This document shows positions 56,495 to 63,903 of a DNA stretch of 64,000 bases, piece by piece. Each line of letters starts with the position of its first letter. Position 1 is the first letter of the stretch. The translations under genes and the position numbers were made by a program. Under the pieces are notes generated by a model. It made no database searches. It was given only the letters and a program-made list of their open reading frames with translations, and had not been told where the DNA came from. Source of the stretch: Patescibacteria group bacterium (GTDB lineage Bacteria > Patescibacteria > Dojkabacteria > J137); assembly GCA_963169855.1 (NCBI GenBank), contig CAUJCN010000002.1, positions 744,001-808,000 on the forward strand. Direction: 5' to 3'.

Positions 56495-57535
56495 ATGGCA
56501 AACCTACCAGACTTCATCGGAATTAATATTGGAAATTATAGTATCAAGGCAATCGAAGTTAGGCCTATAGGAGATACATTCGAATTGCTAAACTTAGCAC
56601 AGGTTCCTTCTGCAAACGGAACAATAGAAAACATTAGCGTAGGAAATTTAGATATGCCAACAAATGATCTTCAAAAGTTACTTAAGGATAACAACTTCAA
56701 AACTAGAAATGCAGTATTTTCTGTTCCAGAATCCTTAGTTTTTTCTAGATTAGTTAATTTACCTAAAGTTAAGGACGAAGAAGTGGACGAGGCGATTAAC
56801 TTTGCAATGAAAAACTTGATCCCAGTTCCGTTAGAGAATCTGAACATTGCCTACTCCTTCATCGAAGAAAGAAAAACCGACACCAATATTTTTCAAAGCT
56901 GGTATGTTGTTGGAATCCAAAAAACTTTGTCCGATAGATTTAAAGACCTTGCTGGCAGAGTTGGTCTTAATCTTCTTGCTATAGAAACTGAGGCCTTGGC
57001 CTTAATCCGCAATATCGATTTCAACTATTCGGACACTGGAAAAAGAAGCTTCATGATTCTTGATTTTGGGGGAGAATATTCAAATTTAGTAATCTCAAGA
57101 AATGGCTCTGTCCTCTACTCTCAAAATATCTCGACGGGTTCTAATGCCCTTACGAAGATAATTGCAACTGACCTAGCCTTGGATATAAGTAAGGCAGAAG
57201 AATATAAGGAGAAAGCAGGCTTGGATGCAAATATGGGCGGAGGCAGAATCGCTAAAACAATAGAGCCGATAATACAAATCATCGTGTCCGAAATATCCAG
57301 AACCCTGGCTTACTATAATGACCGAATTGGTGGTGAGCCCGTGTCCGAATTGTATGTTACAGGAGGCGGCGGCGCTTTACCAAAACTTATTGAATACCTT
57401 ACAGATAAAACTGGATTAAAAGTTACCTTGGTAGATAACTTTAGAAAAGTAAAATTGAAAGGAGATTTAAAAATAAATCAGTTAAGCTTCAACGTTGCTA
57501 CAGGTTTAGCACTTAAGAGTTTAGAATTAATGTAA
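56495..57535 (+). CDS. pilM: Type IV pilus assembly protein PilM
   Basis: This 346-residue actin-like protein shows FIGINIGNYSIKAIEVRPIG (phosphate 1), FMILDFGGEYSNLVISRNGS (phosphate 2) and SELYVTGGGGALPKLIEYLT (adenosine motif). The block NAVFSVPESLVFSRLVNLPK is typical of PilM. It is cytoplasmic and binds the N-terminal tail of PilN to link the ATPase to the alignment complex. It starts 10 nt after the previous gene and shares one base with pilN. Confidence 0.94.
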   Translation: MANLPDFIGINIGNYSIKAIEVRPIGDTFELLNLAQVPSANGTIENISVGNLDMPTNDLQKLLKDNNFKTRNAVFSVPESLVFSRLVNLPKVKDEEVDEAINFAMKNLIPVPLENLNIAYSFIEERKTDTNIFQSWYVVGIQKTLSDRFKDLAGRVGLNLLAIETEALALIRNIDFNYSDTGKRSFMILDFGGEYSNLVISRNGSVLYSQNISTGSNALTKIIATDLALDISKAEEYKEKAGLDANMGGGRIAKTIEPIIQIIVSEISRTLAYYNDRIGGEPVSELYVTGGGGALPKLIEYLTDKTGLKVTLVDNFRKVKLKGDLKINQLSFNVATGLALKSLELM

Positions 57536-58104
57536 TGGCAAAAAATCAACTTTTTAAATTCAATTTAGTTACTCCCATAACTAAAGAAGAGGTTCAGGTT
57601 TTAGAAGAAAGAGATAATACAACAGTAAATTCTTTTATTCTAATCTTTGGTGGAGTATTCGTTTTCTTTATTATGACACTACTCAGCGTTGTTTTTGTGG
57701 AACCGGCTATTTCGAATTCACAAAGATCTTTAGAAAATAAACAGGTTGCTCTCAACCAGTTCAACGAGATTAAGGTACTAAACGGAGAGTTTGTAGTTAA
57801 GGCACGAGCTCTTAGTCCTTTATTGGATCTTGATATTAAACCTAATAAATTAGTAGATATTGTAGACAATCTAGTAACTACTCTTCAATCTAGGGTAGAT
57901 ATTGAAAGCTTTGGTAGAGACAGAGATGGAACTTTCAATATTCAAGCACTGGTTCCAGATCTAGATAGCTTAAATTTAATAAAAGGATTCTTTGATGAAA
58001 ATGAAGATTCTGTAAGTGATCTCTTCATAAATGAAATTAATAATGGTTCTACAGGAATTCAGGTATCTATAGTATTTAATATTTTGGTAAATGAAGCAGA
58101 ATAG
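57535..58104 (+). CDS. pilN: PilN-like pilus alignment protein
   Basis: This 189-residue bitopic protein has a cytoplasmic tail (FKFNLVTPITKEEVQVLEER), in which F-N-L-V-T resembles the I-N-L-L-P motif through which PilN binds PilM. One transmembrane helix follows (about 33-55). A coiled-coil segment (SNSQRSLENKQVALNQFNEI) and a small alpha-beta domain complete it. Similarity is low, as is usual for PilN, so the call leans on its position and topology. Its end overlaps pilO by 14 nt. Confidence 0.82.
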   Translation: MAKNQLFKFNLVTPITKEEVQVLEERDNTTVNSFILIFGGVFVFFIMTLLSVVFVEPAISNSQRSLENKQVALNQFNEIKVLNGEFVVKARALSPLLDLDIKPNKLVDIVDNLVTTLQSRVDIESFGRDRDGTFNIQALVPDLDSLNLIKGFFDENEDSVSDLFINEINNGSTGIQVSIVFNILVNEAE

Positions 58105-58735
58105 ATCTAAATTTTTAAAGATTTACATCTTCCCAATAGCAACATTGGTTGTTTTTGTAGGCATTATTATTTTTTTGGTGATTCCTAGAATATCTTCTAT
58201 CTTCGAAGGAATGGAACTGGTTAATCAGAACAATATCTCGATAAAAAACATAGAACAAGAGGTGTCTGACCTGTCCACTTTGCAGAATAATCCAAACTTG
58301 AGATCAGATTTAGACCTACTGAACAACATTGCATCGAATGGTGCTACTAGAGTTGTCGAGTTCAGGGACAAGATCGCTGGCATGTTGTCCAGCTTCAGTT
58401 TAGCAATAAATGCTCAAAGAATTAGCGAATCATCCTTCATCAATGCGGATATTAGAGACAGTATTATTCTTATCGAAATCCCCTTTGAGTTTACGGTGGG
58501 CGGAAGTTTAGAAAATATTAAAGCTTTTATCACTTCGCTAAGTACTTTGGATGATTTTGCAATTGTGAAAGAACTTGGAATTTCTAAAGGTGAGAATGAA
58601 GCTTGGGTTATGAATATTATTTTGGTGAAATACCAATTTGCGGCAAATCCTAACGACGACGATTTGTACTCTTCTATTGATCCAACAAGTAGAATTCCTC
58701 AAAATATTAGGGACTTTTTGGATCTAAAAAAGTAG
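58091..58735 (+). CDS. pilO: PilO-like pilus alignment protein
   Basis: This 214-residue bitopic protein has a short basic N-terminus (MKQNRSKFLK) and one transmembrane helix (IYIFPIATLVVFVGIIIFLV). A coiled-coil (NNISIKNIEQEVSDLSTLQN) and a C-terminal domain follow, with FEFTVGGSLENIKAFITSLS, the recognisable PilO block. PilN-PilO heterodimers stabilise the pilus machine. PilP and PilQ are absent after it, consistent with a cell without a classical outer membrane. Confidence 0.82.
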   Translation: MKQNRSKFLKIYIFPIATLVVFVGIIIFLVIPRISSIFEGMELVNQNNISIKNIEQEVSDLSTLQNNPNLRSDLDLLNNIASNGATRVVEFRDKIAGMLSSFSLAINAQRISESSFINADIRDSIILIEIPFEFTVGGSLENIKAFITSLSTLDDFAIVKELGISKGENEAWVMNIILVKYQFAANPNDDDLYSSIDPTSRIPQNIRDFLDLKK

Positions 58736-58780
58736 GTATCATTGTTCCACCTTTGAATTTGAAAAGCCTTAAAACGCATT

Positions 58781-58807
58781 AAAAAGAGCCCAATTTCTTG
58801 AGCTCCT
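58781..58807. terminator. Bidirectional terminator between pilO and rpsP
   Basis: AAGAGCCC (58784-58791) pairs with GAGCTCCT (58800-58807) across an 8-nt loop with two G-U pairs. T-rich runs follow on both strands (TTCTATTTTT on plus, TTTTTAAT on minus). Confidence 0.65.
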
Positions 58808-58833
58808 TCTATTTTTATAGGACTTTAGTAAGA

Positions 58834-59157
58834 TTATTCAGCCTTTGCTTCTGCAGCAGCATCCTTTCTGTCCTGACTCTGTTTTCCAGGTTTCTTAGAG
58901 AATACCTTCTTTTTCTCGTCGGCCTTTACTATTCCTTTTTTTATCAACATATTTCTTACAGCATCGCTTGGTTGAGCACCAACTGATAACCAGTAATTAA
59001 TTCTATCTTCTTTTAGAACGATTTCTTTGTTGATAGGTGAATAATGACCTACAATCTCGATAGCTTTAGAATCTCTCTTTTCTCTTAAAGGAGTTACTAC
59101 TAATCTGAAAAAAGGTGTATTTCTTTTTCCTAATCTGGTCAATCTAATCTTTACCAT
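58834..59157 (-). CDS. rpsP: 30S ribosomal protein S16
   Basis: This 107-residue protein begins MVKIRLTRLGKRNTPFFRLV and continues with IVGHYSPINKEIVLKEDRIN and YWLSVGAQPSDAVRNMLIKK, all S16 hallmarks. A charged tail of about 25 residues (KKPGKQSQDRKDAAAEAKAE) extends beyond the usual 80-90. S16 binds 16S rRNA early in assembly. It has its own extended -10 (TGATAAAAT) and no SD. Confidence 0.95.
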   Translation of the reverse strand: MVKIRLTRLGKRNTPFFRLVVTPLREKRDSKAIEIVGHYSPINKEIVLKEDRINYWLSVGAQPSDAVRNMLIKKGIVKADEKKKVFSKKPGKQSQDRKDAAAEAKAE

Positions 59158-59188
59158 ATTCGTTTATATAAATTAATTTAGCTTGTGA

Positions 59189-59197
59189 ATTTTATCA
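59189..59197 (-). promoter_or_regulatory. Extended -10 promoter of rpsP
   Basis: On the minus strand TGATAAAAT lies 31 nt before the rpsP ATG, giving a leader of about 25 nt. Confidence 0.5.
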
Positions 59198-59216
59198 TAA
59201 TATTGAGCCTTTGTCG

Positions 59217-59909
59217 CTATTTTGAAGGTTTCTTCCACTTTTTTAAGGCCTCCTTTGCAGCGTTCTGCTCAGCTTCTTGCTTACTTTTGCCTGATCCAGT
59301 TGCGATAACTTTATCTCCTAGACTTACAGACATCTCAAATACTTTATCGTGGTCTGGTCCGTATGCTCTAACTAGGTCGTAAGTAGGTGTAACTTTGTTT
59401 TCTTCTTGAGAAATTTCTTGTAGTCGCGTCTTTGAATCGACTTCTTTTTTATTATTGATAATATCATCTAGTTTATAAAGGATATTTTCAGTAATGAATA
59501 CCTTTGCAGCGTCGTAACCAAGAGACAAATAAACTGCCCCAATTATGGACTCTACAGTATTAGCCAAAATATATAATCTTGTTCTCCCACCGCTCATATC
59601 TTCTCCTTTGCTCATCAGGATGAACTTTCCGAGGTTTAGACGTTTTGCTTCTTCGGCCAAAGATTCTGTTTTTACCAGCGCTGACCTGTAACTTGTCAGG
59701 ACACCTTCCTGCAGTGATGGATATTTGACAAACAAGTATTCTGTAGCTACTAATTCTAATACTGCATCTCCTAAAAACTCATATCTTTCGTTGTGCTCTA
59801 CCTGCTCTTTCGCTTCGTTATGATAAGATCTGTGAGTCATCGCTATTTTAAGATGTTTGTCTTCAATATTCTGCTTAATAATTTTTCTTAATTCGTCAAA
59901 ACTACTCAT
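59217..59909 (-). CDS. rnc: Ribonuclease III
   Basis: This 230-residue protein is read from the ATG at 59909 (MSSFDELRKIIKQNIEDKHL). A longer frame from 59981 lies within nusB and adds foreign residues. The RNase III signature is HNERYEFLGDAVLELVATEY, with the second acidic cluster at ANTVESIIGAVYLSLGYDAA. A double-stranded RNA-binding domain is at the end (PTYDLVRAYGPDHDKVFEMS, GSGKSKQEAEQNAAKEALKK). It processes rRNA precursors and duplex RNAs. It overlaps nusB by 8 nt. Confidence 0.95.
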   Translation of the reverse strand: MSSFDELRKIIKQNIEDKHLKIAMTHRSYHNEAKEQVEHNERYEFLGDAVLELVATEYLFVKYPSLQEGVLTSYRSALVKTESLAEEAKRLNLGKFILMSKGEDMSGGRTRLYILANTVESIIGAVYLSLGYDAAKVFITENILYKLDDIINNKKEVDSKTRLQEISQEENKVTPTYDLVRAYGPDHDKVFEMSVSLGDKVIATGSGKSKQEAEQNAAKEALKKWKKPSK

Positions 59910-60375
59910 TTTCTGCTGAATTTTGTTGCTTAAGTAAGGATTTTGTAGCTTCATCTTTAGCAATTGCACCCAGAACCCCATTTATAAAGTTAGCACCCTC
60001 TTCAGATCCCAGCTCTTTTTTAAGTTCCAAGGCTTCGTTAATTACGATTGCTACAGGTGTTAATTCACCAATGAAAGCTTCGAAAATTGATAATCTTAAG
60101 ATAATTAGGTTAAGGATATTCATTTCGTTCAATCCCCATGCAGGAGCAAGAGATTCAATTACTTGGTCAATTTTCTCTTGGTGAGCAATTACTCCTTCTG
60201 TAAGTTGTTCATACAGTCTAGTATCGTACTTTTGCTCCTCCAGGATATCCATTACAGAATTAGGCTCATAAGGGCTTAATTCCACATCAGAATCTAGTGA
60301 TTTGTAGTGTGTGTAGAGATAAGAAACTGACAATATTCTGGATAAATGTTTGTCCAGGTTCTTGCTATTAGTCAT
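59902..60375 (-). CDS. nusB: Transcription antitermination factor NusB
   Basis: This 157-residue all-helical protein starts MTNSKNLDKHLSRILSVSYL. The C-terminal family blocks are NEMNILNLIILRLSIFEAFI, GELTPVAIVINEALELKKEL and GSEEGANFINGVLGAIAKDE. NusB with S10 binds boxA RNA during rRNA transcription. The order rpmF-nusB-rnc, with 8-nt overlaps at both joints, indicates one translationally coupled operon for rRNA synthesis and processing. Confidence 0.93.
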   Translation of the reverse strand: MTNSKNLDKHLSRILSVSYLYTHYKSLDSDVELSPYEPNSVMDILEEQKYDTRLYEQLTEGVIAHQEKIDQVIESLAPAWGLNEMNILNLIILRLSIFEAFIGELTPVAIVINEALELKKELGSEEGANFINGVLGAIAKDEATKSLLKQQNSAENE

Positions 60376-60583
60376 TAATAACTTTTCGCCCTCTGTATGT
60401 AGGATCCTCTTTTGTTACTCTGTGAGAAAGTGTTGGAAGTCCAGTTTCCTTTGAGATAGTAAAGAATTTACCTCCATTTTTCTTCATCTTTCTTGCTTTG
60501 TTCAAAACAACATCATATCTATTTGATGCTTTTGTTGATCTTGCCTTAGAAGACGATCTTTTGTGTTTAGGTGTTGCTGCCAT
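60368..60583 (-). CDS. rpmF: 50S ribosomal protein L32, zinc-free form
   Basis: This 71-residue basic protein begins MAATPKHKRSSSKARSTKAS, like L32 (P-K-x-K-x-S-x-S-R). It ends TLSHRVTKEDPTYRGRKVIN, which aligns with the L32 end H-R-V-C-P-x-C-G-x-Y-x-G-R-x-V. The four zinc-binding Cys are replaced, so it is the C-minus type, whereas L31 in the same genome keeps its Cys. L32 lies near the peptide exit region. It leads the rpmF-nusB-rnc operon. Confidence 0.85.
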   Translation of the reverse strand: MAATPKHKRSSSKARSTKASNRYDVVLNKARKMKKNGGKFFTISKETGLPTLSHRVTKEDPTYRGRKVIND

Positions 60584-60607
60584 ATATATTCATTTAAATG
60601 TGCTGTC

Positions 60608-60616
60608 ATTTTATCA
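60608..60616 (-). promoter_or_regulatory. Extended -10 promoter of rpmF-nusB-rnc
   Basis: On the minus strand TGATAAAAT lies 24 nt before the rpmF ATG. It is the same nine bases as before rpsP. Confidence 0.5.
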
Positions 60617-60689
60617 CAAATCCGCGCTCTGCACATCATAATAACGTCAAAAATGACTAAAAGAGGTAAAGGAGAAAGTGTAAAACCAG

Positions 60690-61232
60690 TTATAAAATTG
60701 GTCTTAGAAAATATAAAGTATTATTTCCCACTAACTTTGTATCAAGAAGATCGAAAAGTCCTTCAAAGTCTGGCATTTCCCCAACTGTAGGTAGTTTCAC
60801 GACGGCGATTCCATCGGGTTTTAATAGCTCATAAAGTGGTCGATATTTCAGATCTGAAGCATTATTGAAAGGTGGGTCGGCTACAACTAAATCAACTTTA
60901 AAAGCCATTTTCTGATATAGCGTTTTGTAGTCCGTTTTGTAAACTGAAGTGTTGTTTTTGTCATCCTTATCAAGGTTCTCGATATTTTTCCTTAAGAACA
61001 GTACGGATTTCTCATCATTGTCAGCGAATACTATTCGCTCGGCACCTCTACTCAATGCTTCGATACCTATAGAACCTGCTCCGCAGAATAAGTCTAAGAC
61101 TGTCTTCCCTTGAATGAAATGGCTTAAAGTGTCGAATAGCACTAGTTTTGTTCTTTCTGTAAAAGGTCTGGTGTTGTTAGGTATTTCCAACCTCATATTC
61201 TTGTATTTTCCTGCTGTTACTCTGGGATTCAT
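60690..61232 (-). CDS. rsmD: 16S rRNA (guanine-N2)-methyltransferase RsmD
   Basis: This 180-residue enzyme has the RsmD start RVTAGKYKNMRLEIPNNTRP and FTERTKLVLFDTLSHF. The SAM-binding motif is VLDLFCGAGSIGIEALSRGA, the acidic loop IVFADNDEKSVLFLRKN, and the catalytic motif LVVADPPFNNASDL (D-P-P-F). RsmD methylates G966 of 16S rRNA. The start overlaps the end of the SpoU gene by 4 nt, and the recG-spoU-rsmD genes form one operon. Confidence 0.93.
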   Translation of the reverse strand: MNPRVTAGKYKNMRLEIPNNTRPFTERTKLVLFDTLSHFIQGKTVLDLFCGAGSIGIEALSRGAERIVFADNDEKSVLFLRKNIENLDKDDKNNTSVYKTDYKTLYQKMAFKVDLVVADPPFNNASDLKYRPLYELLKPDGIAVVKLPTVGEMPDFEGLFDLLDTKLVGNNTLYFLRPIL

Positions 61233-61678
61233 GAAACACTGTTGTAAAGGATAATTCCGACTGTTGTCGATATATTTAATGAATTCTTCTTTCCTAACAT
61301 TGGGATCTCTGCAATTAAGTCGGATCTTTCTAAAGTATCTTTAGAAACCCCTGTTATTTCGTTCCCAAAGATGAAGGCGGCTTTGTTTCCCAGTTCGAGA
61401 TTTTTATAACTCACTGAGTTGGGTGATTGTTCTACAGAAATCAGTTGAAACCCTCCATTTTTTAATTCTGATAACAATTCCACTATGTCCTTTCGATGTT
61501 CCCATTGCATAAACTCTTCGGCTCCAAGAGCAGTCTTTTTTACCTTAGGATGGTTTCCGTCAGGGGTAATTCCGCACATATAAACTTTCGTGCATCCAGA
61601 GCCATCAGCGGTACGCAAAACAGACCCTACATTGAAGGTTGATCTGACATCTTCTAAAACTACCACTATTTCTTTCAT
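61229..61678 (-). CDS. Short SpoU/TrmH-type RNA methyltransferase
   Basis: This 149-residue stand-alone SPOUT domain shows VLEDVRSTFNVGSVLRTADG (motif 1), AAFIFGNEITGVSKDTLERS (motif 2) and EIPMLGKKNSLNISTTVGII (motif 3, N-S-L-N-x-S). The catalytic Arg is in S-V-L-R. Its length is that of TrmL/TrmH-type tRNA 2'-O-methyltransferases rather than RlmB, which needs an extra domain. The substrate is unknown. It overlaps recG and rsmD by 4 nt each. Confidence 0.88.
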   Translation of the reverse strand: MKEIVVVLEDVRSTFNVGSVLRTADGSGCTKVYMCGITPDGNHPKVKKTALGAEEFMQWEHRKDIVELLSELKNGGFQLISVEQSPNSVSYKNLELGNKAAFIFGNEITGVSKDTLERSDLIAEIPMLGKKNSLNISTTVGIILYNSVS

Positions 61679-63666
61679 GAAAATACTTCTATTGATTTAA
61701 CACCCTTATTATACAACGTTTTTGCAATATCTTTTGTTTTCATCATTGCATCAAAGTCTGAAAAATCAGCAATCTTAAGATTAGGTATTCCTGACTGCTT
61801 GGTTCCATAGATTTCTCCAGGACCTCTGTTCTTTAAATCAAACTCTGATATTCTCATACCGTCTAAGGTTTCACAGAAAGTCTGTAATTTCTCCTCTTGG
61901 ATTTCGTTATAGTTATCTGAAGTCATTAGGAAGCACCAGCTTTCGTTGCTACCTCTTCCTACTCTACCTCTAATCTGGTGAAGCTGAGCCATACCAAATC
62001 GTTCTGGGTTCTCAACTATCATAATTGTTGCTTCTGGAACATCGATTCCAACCTCAATCACGCTTGTAGAAAGTAGTATCTTTGTTTTTCCAGTTTTGAA
62101 ATTATCCATGATCTCTGCTTTTGCTGCCTCTTTTAACTTTCCATGAAGAACTCCTAATTCCTTGTCTCCAAATTGTTCCACGAGTTCCTCCTCCATCGAT
62201 TTTATATTTTTCAATCCAGATTCTTCGCTCTCGATTGCAGGCACTACCCAGTACACACGTTCATCTTGAGCTATCTTTTCTTTAACCCAAGAAATAAGGT
62301 CTGAACGTTTAGAATCATCAATTAATCGTGTTTTGATTTCTGTTCTACCCTTTGGCTTGGACTTGATGTACTCTACATCCACTTCTCCGAAAATGAACTC
62401 AACAACTGATCTTGGGATAGGTGTAGCACTCATGTTTAGAAAGTGTGGAAAATGATTTCCTGAATACAGTTCTTTGTATTCCTTGAGTAACTCCTCTCTT
62501 TGGTTGACTCCAAACTTGTGCTGTTCATCTACAATGATTATTCCAGGACTCTTTATAATGTTGTCTTTTCGGGATAGTATCGCTGTAGTACCTACAAGTA
62601 CATCTGCATCTGCTTCTTTTGTTTTAGAGGTAATTAAAGCGATTTTTGCAAACTCTCCGATGTAGTTGTTGAATGTCTTGAAGTGCTGTTCAGCCAAGAT
62701 TGTTGTTGGAGCTAGAATTATAGCTTGATAACCGGATTGAGCTAAGACCAAGGCTAAAAGGACTGCAATTATAGTTTTCCCCGAACCTACATCTCCTTGA
62801 ACCATCGAGTTTAATAGTTCATTTCCAATAATCCGATTAAAAAGTACATTAAGCACTTCTTCTTGATCCTTGGTTAGGACGAATGGTAAGTTTTTAACAA
62901 CGGAGTTTAAAGCTTTGATTGCTTTTTCTTTATTTATTGTTGGTGCAGGTGGAAATTTTCTATTTTCCTTCTTCTCCAAAAGATGAAGCTGAATGTTGGT
63001 GAATTCATATTGAGATAATTGTTTCACAGCCTCTTCTACTTCTGAAATGTCGTCGGGAAAGTGTAACTTTCTCAATGAGTCTTTTAATTCGTAGCCGAAT
63101 TCTTCAAGTTCGTTAGGAATTTCAATTTCTGATAGATGCGAAATCACGTATTGCATTCTATTTCGAAGCCATTTTTTAGAAATACCACCTGTAAGACTGT
63201 ATTCGGGGGCAAAGTCTCTTAAGTGGACGATTGACTTCCCTTCTTTGATTTCTTCGTAATTATCGGGATAAAACGCGATTTTGTTTCCTTTCGCTTTTAC
63301 TTTTCCAGAAAGTAAGTACTCTACTCCTGGTTTTATACTATCGGGGATGAACTTTTGATTAAACCAAGTAAGTTGGATTTCTCCGGAATCGTCATAAGCT
63401 TTTCCTTCTTGAATAGTAAAGCCTCTTCTTCTAGTGAAGATGTTCTTTAAACCTCTGACTTGAACCTGAATTAGGTATTTTGATTCTTCATCTGGATTGG
63501 ATAATATTTCTGAAAGCTTCTTCTGATTGGTATTTTCAGTATATCTGTAAGGGAAATACGTAATAAGATCTTTTACAGTTCTGATTTCCAGTTTCTCTAG
63601 TTTCTTTGTATAACCGTCACTAATAAATGGAATTCCATTTACAGACGAGCTTAAGGTCAAATTCAT
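61675..63666 (-). CDS. recG: ATP-dependent DNA helicase RecG
   Basis: This 663-residue helicase has the N-terminal wedge with OB fold (about 60-150; RYTENTNQKKLSEIL, RGFTIQEGKAYDDSGEIQLT). The motor shows Walker A NSMVQGDVGSGKTIIAVLLA, DEQH box GIIIVDEQHKFGVNQREELL, motif III HFLNMSATPIPRSVVEFIFG and motif VI AQLHQIRGRVGRGSNESWCF. It has the C-terminal KAxxxGI-like end found in RecG (LKIADFSDFDAMMKTKDIAK). RecG regresses stalled forks. The ATG is exactly six bases after TGATATAAT, so the mRNA should be leaderless. Confidence 0.95.
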   Translation of the reverse strand: MNLTLSSSVNGIPFISDGYTKKLEKLEIRTVKDLITYFPYRYTENTNQKKLSEILSNPDEESKYLIQVQVRGLKNIFTRRRGFTIQEGKAYDDSGEIQLTWFNQKFIPDSIKPGVEYLLSGKVKAKGNKIAFYPDNYEEIKEGKSIVHLRDFAPEYSLTGGISKKWLRNRMQYVISHLSEIEIPNELEEFGYELKDSLRKLHFPDDISEVEEAVKQLSQYEFTNIQLHLLEKKENRKFPPAPTINKEKAIKALNSVVKNLPFVLTKDQEEVLNVLFNRIIGNELLNSMVQGDVGSGKTIIAVLLALVLAQSGYQAIILAPTTILAEQHFKTFNNYIGEFAKIALITSKTKEADADVLVGTTAILSRKDNIIKSPGIIIVDEQHKFGVNQREELLKEYKELYSGNHFPHFLNMSATPIPRSVVEFIFGEVDVEYIKSKPKGRTEIKTRLIDDSKRSDLISWVKEKIAQDERVYWVVPAIESEESGLKNIKSMEEELVEQFGDKELGVLHGKLKEAAKAEIMDNFKTGKTKILLSTSVIEVGIDVPEATIMIVENPERFGMAQLHQIRGRVGRGSNESWCFLMTSDNYNEIQEEKLQTFCETLDGMRISEFDLKNRGPGEIYGTKQSGIPNLKIADFSDFDAMMKTKDIAKTLYNKGVKSIEVFS

Positions 63667-63672
63667 AGTTTG

Positions 63673-63681
63673 ATTATATCA
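63673..63681 (-). promoter_or_regulatory. Leaderless extended -10 promoter of recG
   Basis: On the minus strand TGATATAAT is followed by CAAACT and then ATG. This is the clearest leaderless arrangement in the window: extended -10, perfect hexamer and six-base gap. Confidence 0.65.
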
Positions 63682-63705
63682 GGAAGCTGGAAAGGTCAGA
63701 AAACC

Positions 63706-63840
63706 TTAATTTACAAACACTGAGAAGATTGCAAGTACTGGAGGTAGAATAATGCCTGCCAGTATAGCGATTATGACAATGTTCCAAATAATGCCTCGAA
63801 GTTTCTTGTTGTTGATTACTTTTTGTACTCTATTTCTCAT
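63706..63840 (-). CDS. Small single-span membrane protein
   Basis: This 44-codon frame encodes a Lys/Arg-rich start (MRNRVQKVINNKKLRG) and one strongly hydrophobic helix (IIWNIVIIAILAGIILPPVL, then AIFSVFVN). That is the form of a small membrane protein with the N-terminus inside. TATAAA precedes the ATG by five bases, within a perfect 7-bp inverted repeat (ATAAACT/AGTTTAT). It ends 25 nt before the recG promoter. Its function is unknown; the Lys-rich/hydrophobic form recalls SecE-like or toxin-like peptides, but no family can be claimed. Confidence 0.5.
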   Translation of the reverse strand: MRNRVQKVINNKKLRGIIWNIVIIAILAGIILPPVLAIFSVFVN

Positions 63841-63903
63841 AAACTTTTATAGTTTATCAGATTGAGATTTAAATCTGAAGAAGTTTTATTTCTTTTTATC
63901 AGA

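Noticed and set aside
58768..58782. CTTAAAACGCATT shared with the minus strand near 28855-28867
   Set aside because: A 13-base match is expected by chance many times in 64 kb of AT-rich sequence.
60563..60790. Plus-strand 75-codon frame between rpmF and rsmD
   Set aside because: It overlaps the starts and ends of two solid minus-strand genes and has no family features.
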